Below are positions 1-6,032 of a stretch of 7,287 bases of DNA, piece by piece. The notes beneath the pieces are model-generated. The model did not search any database. It saw only the letters and a list, made by a program, of their open reading frames with translations, and was not told the DNA's origin. The stretch's first letter is position 1; each line of letters begins with the position of its first letter. The stretch covers positions 1 to 7,287 of the forward strand of contig JAEUIG010000455.1 of assembly GCA_016795125.1 (NCBI GenBank), in the 5' to 3' direction. The position numbers and the translations under genes were made by a program. The DNA comes from Planctomycetaceae bacterium. GTDB taxonomy: Bacteria; Planctomycetota; Planctomycetia; Planctomycetales; Planctomycetaceae.

Positions 1-846
1 GGTCCGTTCGCCCGCGACGTCCACGGCGCCGCCCTCCTGCTGCAAGTGCTGTCCGGTCACGATCCGCGCGACACGACCAGCCTGAACGAACCCGTTCCCG
101 AGTACACGCGCCGGCTCGACGAGCCGTTGTCCGGTCTGCGAATCGGACTCGCGCGGGAACACTTCGCCGCCGGACTCGACTCCGAGGTCGAAACCGCCGT
201 CCGCACGGCGGTCGATGTCTATAAGTCTCTCGGTGCGGAGGTGCGCGAGATTTCGCTCCCGCACGTGCAGTACGCCGTGGCGACGTACTACGTCGTCGCG
301 TCGTCCGAGGCCTCCAGCAACCTGGCCCGGTACGACGGCGTGCACTACGGTCACCGCGCCGAACAGTATTCCGACCTGATCGACATGTACTACGCGTCAC
401 GCGGCGAGGGATTCGGCGACGAAGTGAAGCGCCGCATCATGCTGGGCACGTACACGCTGTCCTCCGGCTACTACGACGCGTACTACCTGAAGGCGCTCAA
501 GGTGCGGCGGCTCATCCGCCGCGATTTCGACGACGCGTTTCGCCATATCGATGTCATCGCCAGCCCGGTCGCACCGACGCCGGCGTTCACGATTGGAGCG
601 ATGGCCGACGACCCGCTGGCGATGTACCTGCAGGACATCTACACGCTGACCGCGAACCTGGCCGGCCTGCCGGCGATTTCGATTCCCTGCGGGTTCAGCA
701 CCGCTGGATTGCCCATCGGCCTGCACCTCACCGCGGCCCCGCTGCAGGAGGAACTGCTGCTCCGCGCCGGCCGGATGCACGAGCGCGAAACCGACTGGCA
801 CACCCGCCGCCCGCCACTGTGCGACGGTTCCTCCGAAGTCGCCTGA
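1..846 (+). CDS. gatA: Glutamyl-tRNA(Gln)/aspartyl-tRNA(Asn) amidotransferase subunit A, C-terminal part (5' end outside window)
   Basis: GatA is the glutaminase subunit of GatCAB, which converts Glu-tRNA(Gln) or Asp-tRNA(Asn) to the amidated form in the cytoplasm. The frame is open from base 1 and gives 281 residues, roughly the last 55-60% of a protein that is usually about 480-500 residues. It begins at GPFARDV, the block that follows the amidase Ser signature, so the Lys-Ser-Ser catalytic triad lies upstream of the window. Visible GatA blocks are FGDEVKRRIMLGTY and SSGYYDAYY (residues ~138-160), SPVAPTPAF (~192), NLAGLPAISIPCGF (~218) and GLPIGLHLTAAPL, ending in the usual ATDWH-like ETDWHTRRPPL. 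The ATG/CTG-type starts inside this frame are not real starts. gatB follows 51 bp downstream on the same strand, so an operon is likely. gatC is not visible. Identification is secure. Confidence 0.97.
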   Translation, partial: GPFARDVHGAALLLQVLSGHDPRDTTSLNEPVPEYTRRLDEPLSGLRIGLAREHFAAGLDSEVETAVRTAVDVYKSLGAEVREISLPHVQYAVATYYVVASSEASSNLARYDGVHYGHRAEQYSDLIDMYYASRGEGFGDEVKRRIMLGTYTLSSGYYDAYYLKALKVRRLIRRDFDDAFRHIDVIASPVAPTPAFTIGAMADDPLAMYLQDIYTLTANLAGLPAISIPCGFSTAGLPIGLHLTAAPLQEELLLRAGRMHERETDWHTRRPPLCDGSSEVA

Positions 847-897
847 ACCCCCGACCGACAAGCGTTCATCGACCCGCACCTGAATGTGTTGCCACTG

Positions 898-2523
898 ATG
901 CCCGACGCGACCCCCGTCATCGGACTCGAAATCCACGTCCAGTTGCTGACGCGGACCAAGATCTTCTGCGGCTGCGCCAACCGCTTCAATCCTGACGAGC
1001 CGAACACGCAGACGTGCCCGGTGTGCCTCGGGCTGCCGGGCGCGTTGCCCGTCATGAACGGCACGGCGTTCCGGCTCTCGCTGATCGCCGCGACGGCGCT
1101 GAACTGCGAAATCGCACCGTTCACGAAGTGGGACCGGAAGCAGTATTACTACCCCGATCTTCCCAAGGGGTATCAGATCAGCCAGTACGATCTGCCGTTC
1201 AGCGAGCACGGCTGGCTCGACGTCGCCGTCGACAAATCCCCGCCCCGTCGCATCCGCGTTCGACGCGTCCACCTCGAAGAGGACGCAGGCAAGAACATTC
1301 ACGATGAAACCGGCCGCCGATCCGATTCCCGCATCGACCTCAACCGCGCCGGCACCCCGCTGATGGAGATCGTCACCGAACCGGACATTCGCACGGCCGC
1401 AGAGGCCAAGGTCTTTCTCGAAGAAATGCGGCTCCTGATGACGTATCTCGGCGTCTCGGACTGCAACATGCAGGAGGGGAGCCTGCGCTGCGACGCGAAC
1501 GTCAACCTGCACATCGCCGGTCCTGACGGAACGACCGTCGCCACTCCGATCGTGGAGATCAAGAACCTCAACACGTTCCGCGGCGTCGAGGCGGCCGTCG
1601 AGTTTGAACTGCGCCGGCAGCAGGAGGAGTTCGCAAAAACTGGGCGCAAACTCGGCGATCCGGGTGTCGAAAAGGAAACTCGCGGCTGGGACGCGGAGCG
1701 GGGAGTCACGTTCGCGCAACGCGGCAAGGAGGAAGCATCCGACTACCGCTATTTCCCCGATCCCGACCTGGCGCCGATCACCGTCAGTGACGCCGAACGC
1801 GACGCCGTCAAACGCAGTTTGTGCGAACTCCCGGCTTCGCGACGCGCGCGATTCGAGACCTCGCTGGGGTTGTCGGCCTACGACGCCACGGTCATCACCG
1901 ACCAGGGACGGGATTTCGCCGACTACTTCGAAAGCGTGGCCCAACTCTGCGGCGACGCCAAGCAGGCCGCCAACTGGCTCACGCAGGACGTCCAGCGGGA
2001 ACTGAACGAGCGCCGCGTGGGGATTGGCGAATTCCCAATTGCGGCAGATGTGTTAGGAAGTATTCTGGCCCGCATCGGCTCATCGGCAATCACCGTCAAG
2101 AGCGGCCGTGCGATCTTCGCTGAACTGCTGCAGCGACACGACGCAGAAAAATCGGGCCCGATGGGTACGGCATCGGGCGAGTTGGTCGTTGGACCTATCA
2201 CCGCCGCTGGATTGGCAACATCGGCACCACCGGTGTTCACCGCGGCTGGGGCGGTTACGGTAGGATCAGTTACAGCGGCCGGCACGGCGACGTCCGACAT
2301 CGACGCGCTCATTGATGAACTCGGACTGCGCCTGGTGTCGAACGACGGCGCGCTCGATGCGGCGATTGATGCGGCCCTGACGGCCAGCCCGCAGGCGGTC
2401 GCCGATTTCCAGAGCGGCAAGCAGCAGGCGCTGGGCGCCATCATCGGCAGGATCATGCGCGACCTGCGCGGCGCCGACGCCAAGCTCGTCCGAGAACGAC
2501 TGATCGAACGCCTGCAGCAATAG
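898..2523 (+). CDS. gatB: Aspartyl/glutamyl-tRNA amidotransferase subunit B with a low-complexity insert
   Basis: GatB binds the misacylated tRNA and phosphorylates the Glu/Asp side chain so that ammonia from GatA can amidate it. The protein has 541 residues from ATG 898. GTG 886 is in frame, but ATG 898 puts VIGLEIHVQL at the usual distance from the start. Visible features are GLEIH (residues 9-13, metal site), four zinc-type cysteines (C24, C26, C40, C43 in CGC and CPVC), YYPDLPKGYQISQYD (~84-98), HLEEDAGK (~125), DLNRAGTPLMEIVTEPD (~147), EGSLRCDANVN (~193), EIKNLNTFR (~220) and KEEASDYRYFPDPDL (~277). The C-terminal YqeY-like domain ends with QALGAIIGRIM and a LVRERL helix. Between FAELLQRHD and DIDALIDELGL, residues ~418-466 form an Ala/Thr/Gly/Val-rich stretch absent from the GatB sequences I remember, which accounts for the length above the usual ~480-500. 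No clear Shine-Dalgarno sequence precedes the start. Confidence 0.97.
   Translation: MPDATPVIGLEIHVQLLTRTKIFCGCANRFNPDEPNTQTCPVCLGLPGALPVMNGTAFRLSLIAATALNCEIAPFTKWDRKQYYYPDLPKGYQISQYDLPFSEHGWLDVAVDKSPPRRIRVRRVHLEEDAGKNIHDETGRRSDSRIDLNRAGTPLMEIVTEPDIRTAAEAKVFLEEMRLLMTYLGVSDCNMQEGSLRCDANVNLHIAGPDGTTVATPIVEIKNLNTFRGVEAAVEFELRRQQEEFAKTGRKLGDPGVEKETRGWDAERGVTFAQRGKEEASDYRYFPDPDLAPITVSDAERDAVKRSLCELPASRRARFETSLGLSAYDATVITDQGRDFADYFESVAQLCGDAKQAANWLTQDVQRELNERRVGIGEFPIAADVLGSILARIGSSAITVKSGRAIFAELLQRHDAEKSGPMGTASGELVVGPITAAGLATSAPPVFTAAGAVTVGSVTAAGTATSDIDALIDELGLRLVSNDGALDAAIDAALTASPQAVADFQSGKQQALGAIIGRIMRDLRGADAKLVRERLIERLQQ
2197..2292 (+). repeat. Three imperfect TAAG peptide repeats coded inside gatB
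   Basis: Three 8-codon segments read ITAAGLAT (2197-2220), FTAAGAVT (2236-2259) and VTAAGTAT (2269-2292), with starts 39 and 33 bp apart. They form the core of the GatB insert (about 2149-2295). The DNA copies differ at many third positions (for example acc gcc gct, acc gcg gct, aca gcg gcc), so this is an old or selected peptide repeat and not a fresh DNA duplication. Codons such as gta, gga, tca, cct and aca are commoner here than in the flanking parts of the gene. Confidence 0.65.
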
Positions 2524-2596
2524 CCGCCGACAGAATGCGGACGGCGCGATCAAGCGTGGATTCTCGCGATTTCGACTGTGGATCGGCAGGCGTTCG

Positions 2597-2634
2597 TCTG
2601 CGTCCATCTCGTCAATCTGCGTCATCTGCGTTCC
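2597..2634. repeat. Short tandem repeat, TCTGCGTCA-type, four degenerate units
   Basis: In the gatB-downstream gap (2524-2777) four adjacent 9-10 bp units read TCTGCGTCCA (2597), TCTCGTCAA (2607), TCTGCGTCA (2616) and TCTGCGTTCC (2625). Tandem TCTGCGTCA/TCTGCGTTCA strings are, from memory, a recurrent intergenic repeat in planctomycetes and some other phyla. No function is known to me. The rest of this 254 bp gap shows no gene and no convincing terminator. Confidence 0.55.
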
Positions 2635-2777
2635 GACCGATCGGCGCCGCATGCAATCCCCACGAACTCTTCCAACGTCGCACTGCGGCCCTGCGTAGAA
2701 TTCAGCATGCTTGAGGGCCGTTCACACGGGTCGTTCGACTCCGCCGGCCGCGCATCGTTCACCGGGAGAAAACGTCC

Positions 2778-3347
2778 ATGTACGCCTGGTTCACGGAATC
2801 GGCGTGGCCGCCGATCATGCTGCTGGCCACCATCGCCGGCGTCGGCATCGCGATGTTTCTCAGTTCGCAACGCGCGAAGTACCTCGCAGCGGCGCTGCCG
2901 CTGCTCGTGCTGGGGCCGATCCTGTACGTCGTGGAACAGCGCATCGTGACGGAGCGCGAACGTGTGGAGCGGGCGGTTGCGGGCGTCGCGAACGCCTTCG
3001 AGCATCACGACCCGATCGCCACCGTAGGCTACTTCTCCAATAACGCGGTAGCGCTGCGCCGCATGGTGCAATGGACGATCGACAACGTCGAGGTGACCGG
3101 CGATTTGAGCGTGACCGACCTGTCCATCACCATGCGAAACCAGGACAGTCGCGCCGTCTCGTTCTTCCGTGCGAACGGTCCTATTGCGGTGAACGGCTTC
3201 GGCGACGTGGGGCACCGCGCGACGCGCTGGGAACTGACGTGGCAGAAAGAAGGGGGAGAATGGCGGATTATCGACGTGCAGCGCCTCGATCCGATCAGCG
3301 GCGAGCAGATGGACCTGCTGGCGCGCAGCGAACGCGCCGCACATTGA
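2778..3347 (+). CDS. Uncharacterised membrane protein with two N-terminal helices and an NTF2-like C-terminal domain
   Basis: This 189-residue protein has no named function that I can assign. Residues ~10-29 and ~36-52 are hydrophobic and long enough to be two membrane helices, separated by a short polar SSQRAKY turn. A charged helix follows (EQRIVTERERVERAVAGVAN, ~53-72), then an alpha+beta region to about residue 175. Its pattern (helix, AFEHHDPIATVGYFS, a helix, then strands ending in WELTWQKEGGEWRIIDVQRL) resembles the SnoaL/NTF2-like fold, in which a pocket may bind a ligand or simply mediate pairing. I recall similar hypothetical proteins in planctomycetes. ATG 2778 is supported by a GGGAG Shine-Dalgarno at 2764-2768, 9 nt upstream. 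It converges on the Lon-domain gene and stands 254 bp from gatB, so it is probably a separate transcription unit. The fold call is an inference. Confidence 0.85.
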   Translation: MYAWFTESAWPPIMLLATIAGVGIAMFLSSQRAKYLAAALPLLVLGPILYVVEQRIVTERERVERAVAGVANAFEHHDPIATVGYFSNNAVALRRMVQWTIDNVEVTGDLSVTDLSITMRNQDSRAVSFFRANGPIAVNGFGDVGHRATRWELTWQKEGGEWRIIDVQRLDPISGEQMDLLARSERAAH

Positions 3348-3367
3348 CGCCTCGCGCGATATTGTGA

Positions 3368-3402
3368 GCGCCCCCTTGCTAGCCGCGACCGTAAGGGAGC
3401 GC
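3368..3402. repeat. Hairpin-forming planctomycete-type intergenic repeat between convergent genes
   Basis: The 91 bp gap between two convergent stop codons contains a strong imperfect palindrome. Positions 3368-3379 (GCGCCCCCTTGC) pair with 3391-3402 (GTAAGGGAGCGC) through ten Watson-Crick pairs, one G-T wobble and one C/A mismatch, leaving an 11-nt loop. The core AGCCGCGACCGTAAGGGAGC (3381-3400) matches, from memory, a repeat seen many times between planctomycete genes (CCGCGACCGTNAGGGAGCGG). A smaller alternative hairpin uses the same right arm: CGCGACC (3384-3390), loop GTAA (3391-3394), GGGAGCG (3395-3401). No T-run follows on either strand, so it is not a classical intrinsic terminator, although its position would suit a two-way transcript end. 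Confidence 0.6.
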
Positions 3403-3438
3403 ATCAGCGAGCCGCATCAACATCCGGCTTGGACGGCA

Positions 3439-4140
3439 TCAATTCCAGCTGAATGACGGCGGAAAATCGGCGGTCACACTGCTGGCGGCCGCGCGCACGC
3501 GGCGGCGAAGAATATCGAGCAACAGGTCGCTGCGCACGTCAATCCGCGGCTCGTGCAGCAGTTCCAGCATTTCCGCCGTGTCCAGGCCGGCCGCAAAGGA
3601 CAGCACGTCGCACAGCGCGCCGAGGCTCAGTTCTCCGTCCGCCACCAGCGGCAGGTCGGCCAGTTCGCCGCAGCCGGGGTTCAACTGCAGGAACAGCTCC
3701 AGTAGTTCGCGCCGCCGGCGCGGGCGGTCAATCATCGGCGGCGGCGAGTACACGTCGGGGAGAAGTTGCAGGCGCGCCTGCCGGAACGACTGCGTGGCCG
3801 GCAGTTCGGAAATCATGCGGGCACGCACCAGTCCCCGCAGCAGCAGGACGTAGCGGCCGTCGGGGAGCCGCTTGTCGACCTCGATCTGCGACAGGCACAC
3901 CACGGGATACAGGGGCAGGTCGTTCTGTTCGTAACGCGCTTCCCAACCGGGCCGCAGCACCGCCATCGCTATCAGCCGGGGTCCGGCGAGGGCCTGCTCC
4001 GTCAGCAGGCGGTATCGTGGCTCAAAGACGTGCAGGGGCTGCACAACATTCGGCAGCAGCGCCACGCTCGGCAGCGGGAAGACCGGCGCAATTCCAGTGA
4101 AGCGTTCGAGCTGGGTTCCGGTGGTCAGCGGCATCGCCAT
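3439..4140 (-). CDS. Stand-alone Lon N-terminal (substrate-binding) domain protein
   Basis: This 233-residue protein matches only the N-terminal domain of the Lon protease family (PF02190 type). Its opening block PVFPLPSVALLPNVVQPLHVFEPRYR (split as PVFPLPSVALLPNV, residues 19-32, and PLHVFEPRYR, 35-44) is diagnostic: a hydrophobic strand, a Pro/Leu turn, then the FEPRYR helix cap. Later Lon-N elements are LPLYPVVCLSQIE (~75-87), LPDGRYVLLLRGLVRARM (~92-109, the RY..LL.G..R strand pair) and a helical C-terminal half. There is no Walker A motif and no Ser-Lys protease domain, so it is not Lon itself. In full-length Lon this domain binds unfolded substrate; the role of the free form is unknown. 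Its ATG (4138-4140) overlaps the stop of the DUF309 gene as TAATG, which suggests translational coupling. A second ATG at 4134 is possible. No clear Shine-Dalgarno is seen. Confidence 0.92.
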   Translation of the reverse strand: MAMPLTTGTQLERFTGIAPVFPLPSVALLPNVVQPLHVFEPRYRLLTEQALAGPRLIAMAVLRPGWEARYEQNDLPLYPVVCLSQIEVDKRLPDGRYVLLLRGLVRARMISELPATQSFRQARLQLLPDVYSPPPMIDRPRRRRELLELFLQLNPGCGELADLPLVADGELSLGALCDVLSFAAGLDTAEMLELLHEPRIDVRSDLLLDILRRRVRAAASSVTADFPPSFSWN

Positions 4141-4520
4141 TACGTGTCTCGCACGGTATGAATCAGTGGAATGAGTTGCACGTCGAGGCGGAGTCCGGTG
4201 GGGTAAGCGGCATGCGGCGCAAGCAGTTCGGCAAAGCAGGCCTGGAGGTCTTCAATCAGCCGCGCCACGTCGACGCCGCGGCGCTGCGGCCGGAAGGGTT
4301 CCAGATAACGCACCGCCGAAACAGCCATCTTGCGGGCTCCGCCCAGATTTCCCTCGCCAAAATGAAACAGGGCGACCGCGGCATGGATCAGCCCCTGGTA
4401 GAACTCGCGTCCTTCGAGCGTCTCCCCCCAGACTTCCTCCAGCACGTCGTGGCAGGCAAAGAACTCCCGGCCGTTGAACAGCGCGATGGCCTCCGCCAGA
4501 CGCGGGTCACTTGCATCCAT
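4140..4520 (-). CDS. DUF309 family protein
   Basis: The 126-residue product carries the DUF309 signature: ALFNGREFFACHDVLEEVW (residues 13-31, with H24, E28, E29 and W31), then REFYQGLIHAAVALFHFGEG (~38-57) and NLGGARKMAVSAVRYLEPF. This is an all-helical family with a conserved His/Glu pair; its biochemical role is not established. Two in-frame ATGs are possible, 4520 and 4589. I prefer 4520 because MDASDPRLAEAIALFN has the short lead-in I expect for the family, and because a promoter-like pair (4559-4588) would otherwise lie within the gene. The longer version would add 23 residues and leave 39 bp to the divergent nth start. The frame stays open further, to 5198, but that part is the antisense shadow of nth. 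TAA at 4140-4142 overlaps the next gene's ATG by one base. Confidence 0.88.
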   Translation of the reverse strand: MDASDPRLAEAIALFNGREFFACHDVLEEVWGETLEGREFYQGLIHAAVALFHFGEGNLGGARKMAVSAVRYLEPFRPQRRGVDVARLIEDLQACFAELLAPHAAYPTGLRLDVQLIPLIHTVRDT

Positions 4521-4558
4521 GGCATCGCTCAAGTCTGTCGGCAACGGCTCACTGCCCA

Positions 4559-4588
4559 ATTCTAGCGCTGTTGCTTCTCCGAGGTCCA
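4559..4588 (-). promoter_or_regulatory. Possible sigma70-type promoter for the DUF309/Lon-N pair
   Basis: On the minus strand TGGACC (4583-4588, 4/6 to TTGACA) and TAGAAT (4559-4564, 5/6 to TATAAT) are 18 bp apart. Transcription would start near 4552, about 32 nt ahead of ATG 4520. This is a pattern match only; it fits the divergent nth-DUF309 layout and favours the shorter DUF309 start. Confidence 0.35.
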
Positions 4589-4628
4589 TGAGGATTCTCG
4601 CCACACCGAACAATCCGGGGCATTTTTC

Positions 4629-5381
4629 TTGGCCAGAGAAACCAACGTCGTCAAAAAGCAACGTGTCGGCAAAGTCATCCGCCGGCTGGCGGATGCCTAT
4701 CCCCGCGCCGTCTGCGCCCTGCACTTTCAGAATGCGTTTCAGCTCGTCGCTGCGACGATTCTCTCGGCGCAATGCACCGACGAACGGGTGAACATCGTCA
4801 CCCCGGAGCTGTTCCGCCGCTATCCCACGCCGCAGAAACTGGCAGCAGCCGACCCTGCCGATGTCGAACGCATCATCCAGTCCGCCGGCTTTTTTCGCGC
4901 CAAGACCAAGAGCCTGATCGGCATGGCCCGGGGACTGGTGGAGCGCCACCACGGCGAAGTCCCGCAATCCCTGCCGGAACTCGTCGCCCTGCCCGGAGTC
5001 GGCCGCAAGACGGCCAATGTCGTTCTCGGCACGGCCTTCGGAATTCCGAGCGGTGTCGTGGTCGACACGCACGTCACCCGCATCACCCGACTGCTCGGCC
5101 TGACGAAATCGACGACCGCGGAGAAAATCGAACTGGACCTGATGAAACTGGTTCCGGAAGAGGAGTGGATCGACTTCTCGCACCGCCTGATCCATCACGG
5201 CCGCCGCATCTGTATCGCGCGGCGACCCAGGTGCCCCGAATGCCCGCTGCTCGAACTTTGCCCGCGAGTCGGCCTGCCTCCCCTGCAGGAGGGTTCAGGA
5301 ATCGGGATTCGGGATTCAGGGAAAGCCCACAACAGAAAACGCAATCGGAAATCGAAAATCGAAAATCGGAAATCGAGCTGA
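4629..5381 (+). CDS. nth: Endonuclease III (DNA glycosylase/AP lyase) with repeat-derived C-terminal tail
   Basis: Nth removes oxidised pyrimidines from DNA and cleaves the resulting abasic site. The 250-residue product shows LVAATILSAQCTDERVN (39-55), the helix-hairpin-helix LPGVGRKTANVVLG (121-134) with catalytic Lys127, VVDTHVTR with catalytic Asp146, and a complete 4Fe-4S cluster motif, C195-x6-C202-x2-C205-x5-C211. The only start between an in-frame TAG at 4563 and the conserved region is TTG 4629, with GGGG at 4617-4620 eight nt upstream. The enzyme would normally end 10-20 residues after the last cysteine; here another 39 follow. The last ~29 are coded by two blocks of 7-bp repeats and read as a basic tail (NRKSKIE, NRKSS). 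The gene is divergent from DUF309 and 81 bp ahead of dcd. Family assignment is certain; the tail is probably an accretion. Confidence 0.96.
   Translation: MARETNVVKKQRVGKVIRRLADAYPRAVCALHFQNAFQLVAATILSAQCTDERVNIVTPELFRRYPTPQKLAAADPADVERIIQSAGFFRAKTKSLIGMARGLVERHHGEVPQSLPELVALPGVGRKTANVVLGTAFGIPSGVVVDTHVTRITRLLGLTKSTTAEKIELDLMKLVPEEEWIDFSHRLIHHGRRICIARRPRCPECPLLELCPRVGLPPLQEGSGIGIRDSGKAHNRKRNRKSKIENRKSS
5291..5318. repeat. Heptamer repeat block 1 at the 3' end of nth
   Basis: Four tandem 7-bp units read GGGTTCA, GGAATCG, GGATTCG and GGATTCA (5291-5318). They are in frame with nth and code for part of GSGIGIRDSG. GGGATTC-type strings are, from memory, common between planctomycete genes. Confidence 0.6.
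5343..5377. repeat. Heptamer repeat block 2, five AATCGRA units, in the nth tail
   Basis: Five perfect-length tandem units read AATCGGA (5343), AATCGAA (5350), AATCGAA (5357), AATCGGA (5364) and AATCGAG (5371). Because 7 is not a multiple of 3, the peptide repeats only every three units, giving NRKSKIE then NRKSS before the TGA at 5379-5381. The unit resembles the GGATTCG unit of the block 25 bp upstream after rotation. Confidence 0.8.
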
Positions 5382-5394
5382 TCTGTGCTGCCGG

Positions 5395-5423
5395 TGGACT
5401 TTCGACATCCCGCCGTCTAACTT
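5395..5423 (+). promoter_or_regulatory. Weak promoter-like pair ahead of dcd
   Basis: TGGACT (5395-5400, 4/6 to TTGACA) and TAACTT (5418-5423, 3/6 to TATAAT) are separated by 17 bp in the 81 bp nth-dcd gap. The match is poor. dcd could instead be read from nth. Confidence 0.18.
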
Positions 5424-5462
5424 GGCGTCGGCCCGCTGCCCCGCGTCACCTCTCCGCCTGCC

Positions 5463-6032
5463 ATGATCCTCACCGGTGAAGAAATCCGCGCCCGAATCGG
5501 ATCGGACATCGTCATCGATCCGTTCGTGGAAGCGCAGCTCAACCCCAACAGCTACAACCTGCGGCTCCATAACGAACTGCTCGTGTACGAGGAAATCGTC
5601 CTCGACATGCGGCGGCCGAACCGCTTTCGCCGCTACGAGATTCCGCCGGAAGGACTCGTCCTCAGCCCGAATCAGCTGTACCTCGGCCGCACCGTGGAGC
5701 GGACCGAGACCCACAATCTCGTCCCAATGCTCGAGGGCCGCTCGTCGATCGGCAGGCTGGGACTGTTCGTCCACGTGACGGCCGGATTCGGCGACGTCGG
5801 CTTTCGCGGTTACTGGACGCTGGAAATGTTTGCCGTCCAGCCGATCCGCATCTACCCCGGCGTCGAGATCGCACAGATTTTCTACCACGCGATCGAGGGG
5901 GACGTCCGCGAGTACGCGAGCGAGAAGTACCAGAACAACCGCGACATCCAGCCGAGCCTGCTGTTCCGGGAGTTCGGCCAGGAAGAGGACCGCCAGATGC
6001 GGCTGGCGTTTGGACAGGAGAAGCCGGGTTGA
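5463..6032 (+). CDS. dcd: dCTP deaminase (Dcd/Dut family)
   Basis: Dcd deaminates dCTP to dUTP, the precursor of dUMP for dTMP synthesis; some family members also hydrolyse dUTP to dUMP. The 189-residue length is normal (about 190). Visible features are MILTGEEIR at the start, LNPNSYNLRLHNEL (26-39), EGRSSIGRLGLFVHVTAGFG (91-110; phosphate-binding Arg and Ser residues), GYWTLEM (116-122) with catalytic Glu121, and a C-terminal KYQNN plus PSLLF lid region (155-168). The His-Val-Thr-Ala-Gly sequence lies between the HVTAH of E. coli Dcd and the HxTAG of bifunctional enzymes, so I cannot say from sequence whether it is mono- or bifunctional. ATG 5463 is the obvious start; no Shine-Dalgarno is visible. 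The stop TGA overlaps an ATG (6032) that opens only a 5-codon frame. The toxin gene begins 71 bp downstream on the same strand. Confidence 0.95.
   Translation: MILTGEEIRARIGSDIVIDPFVEAQLNPNSYNLRLHNELLVYEEIVLDMRRPNRFRRYEIPPEGLVLSPNQLYLGRTVERTETHNLVPMLEGRSSIGRLGLFVHVTAGFGDVGFRGYWTLEMFAVQPIRIYPGVEIAQIFYHAIEGDVREYASEKYQNNRDIQPSLLFREFGQEEDRQMRLAFGQEKPG

Noticed and set aside
884..898. ATG at 884 opening a 4-codon frame that ends at the gatB start
   Set aside because: Too short to be credible. Overlap of TGA with the gatB ATG is likely chance.
397..1944. A 515-codon open frame on the minus strand across gatA and gatB
   Set aside because: It is the antisense shadow of two certain genes in high-GC DNA; the translation shows no family pattern, only Arg/Gly/Val-rich composition.
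2525..2546. CGCCG/CGGCG inverted repeat right after gatB as a terminator
   Set aside because: Only 5 bp of stem, a 12-nt loop and no T-run.
2670..2701. TAGAAT (2696-2701) as the -10 of the membrane-protein gene
   Set aside because: The -10 is good, but no -35 match lies at 16-18 bp (TTCCAA is 20 bp away). Left as a possibility only.
3453..4100. A 215-codon plus-strand frame opposite the Lon-N gene
   Set aside because: Arg/Ala/Gly-rich shadow of a recognisable gene.
4521..5198. Upstream extension of the DUF309 frame to 352 codons
   Set aside because: The added part is antisense to nth, which has full catalytic and Fe-S motifs. DUF309 homology begins only after 4520.
5291..5377. The heptamer blocks as a CRISPR array
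   Set aside because: The units are contiguous 7-mers without spacers.
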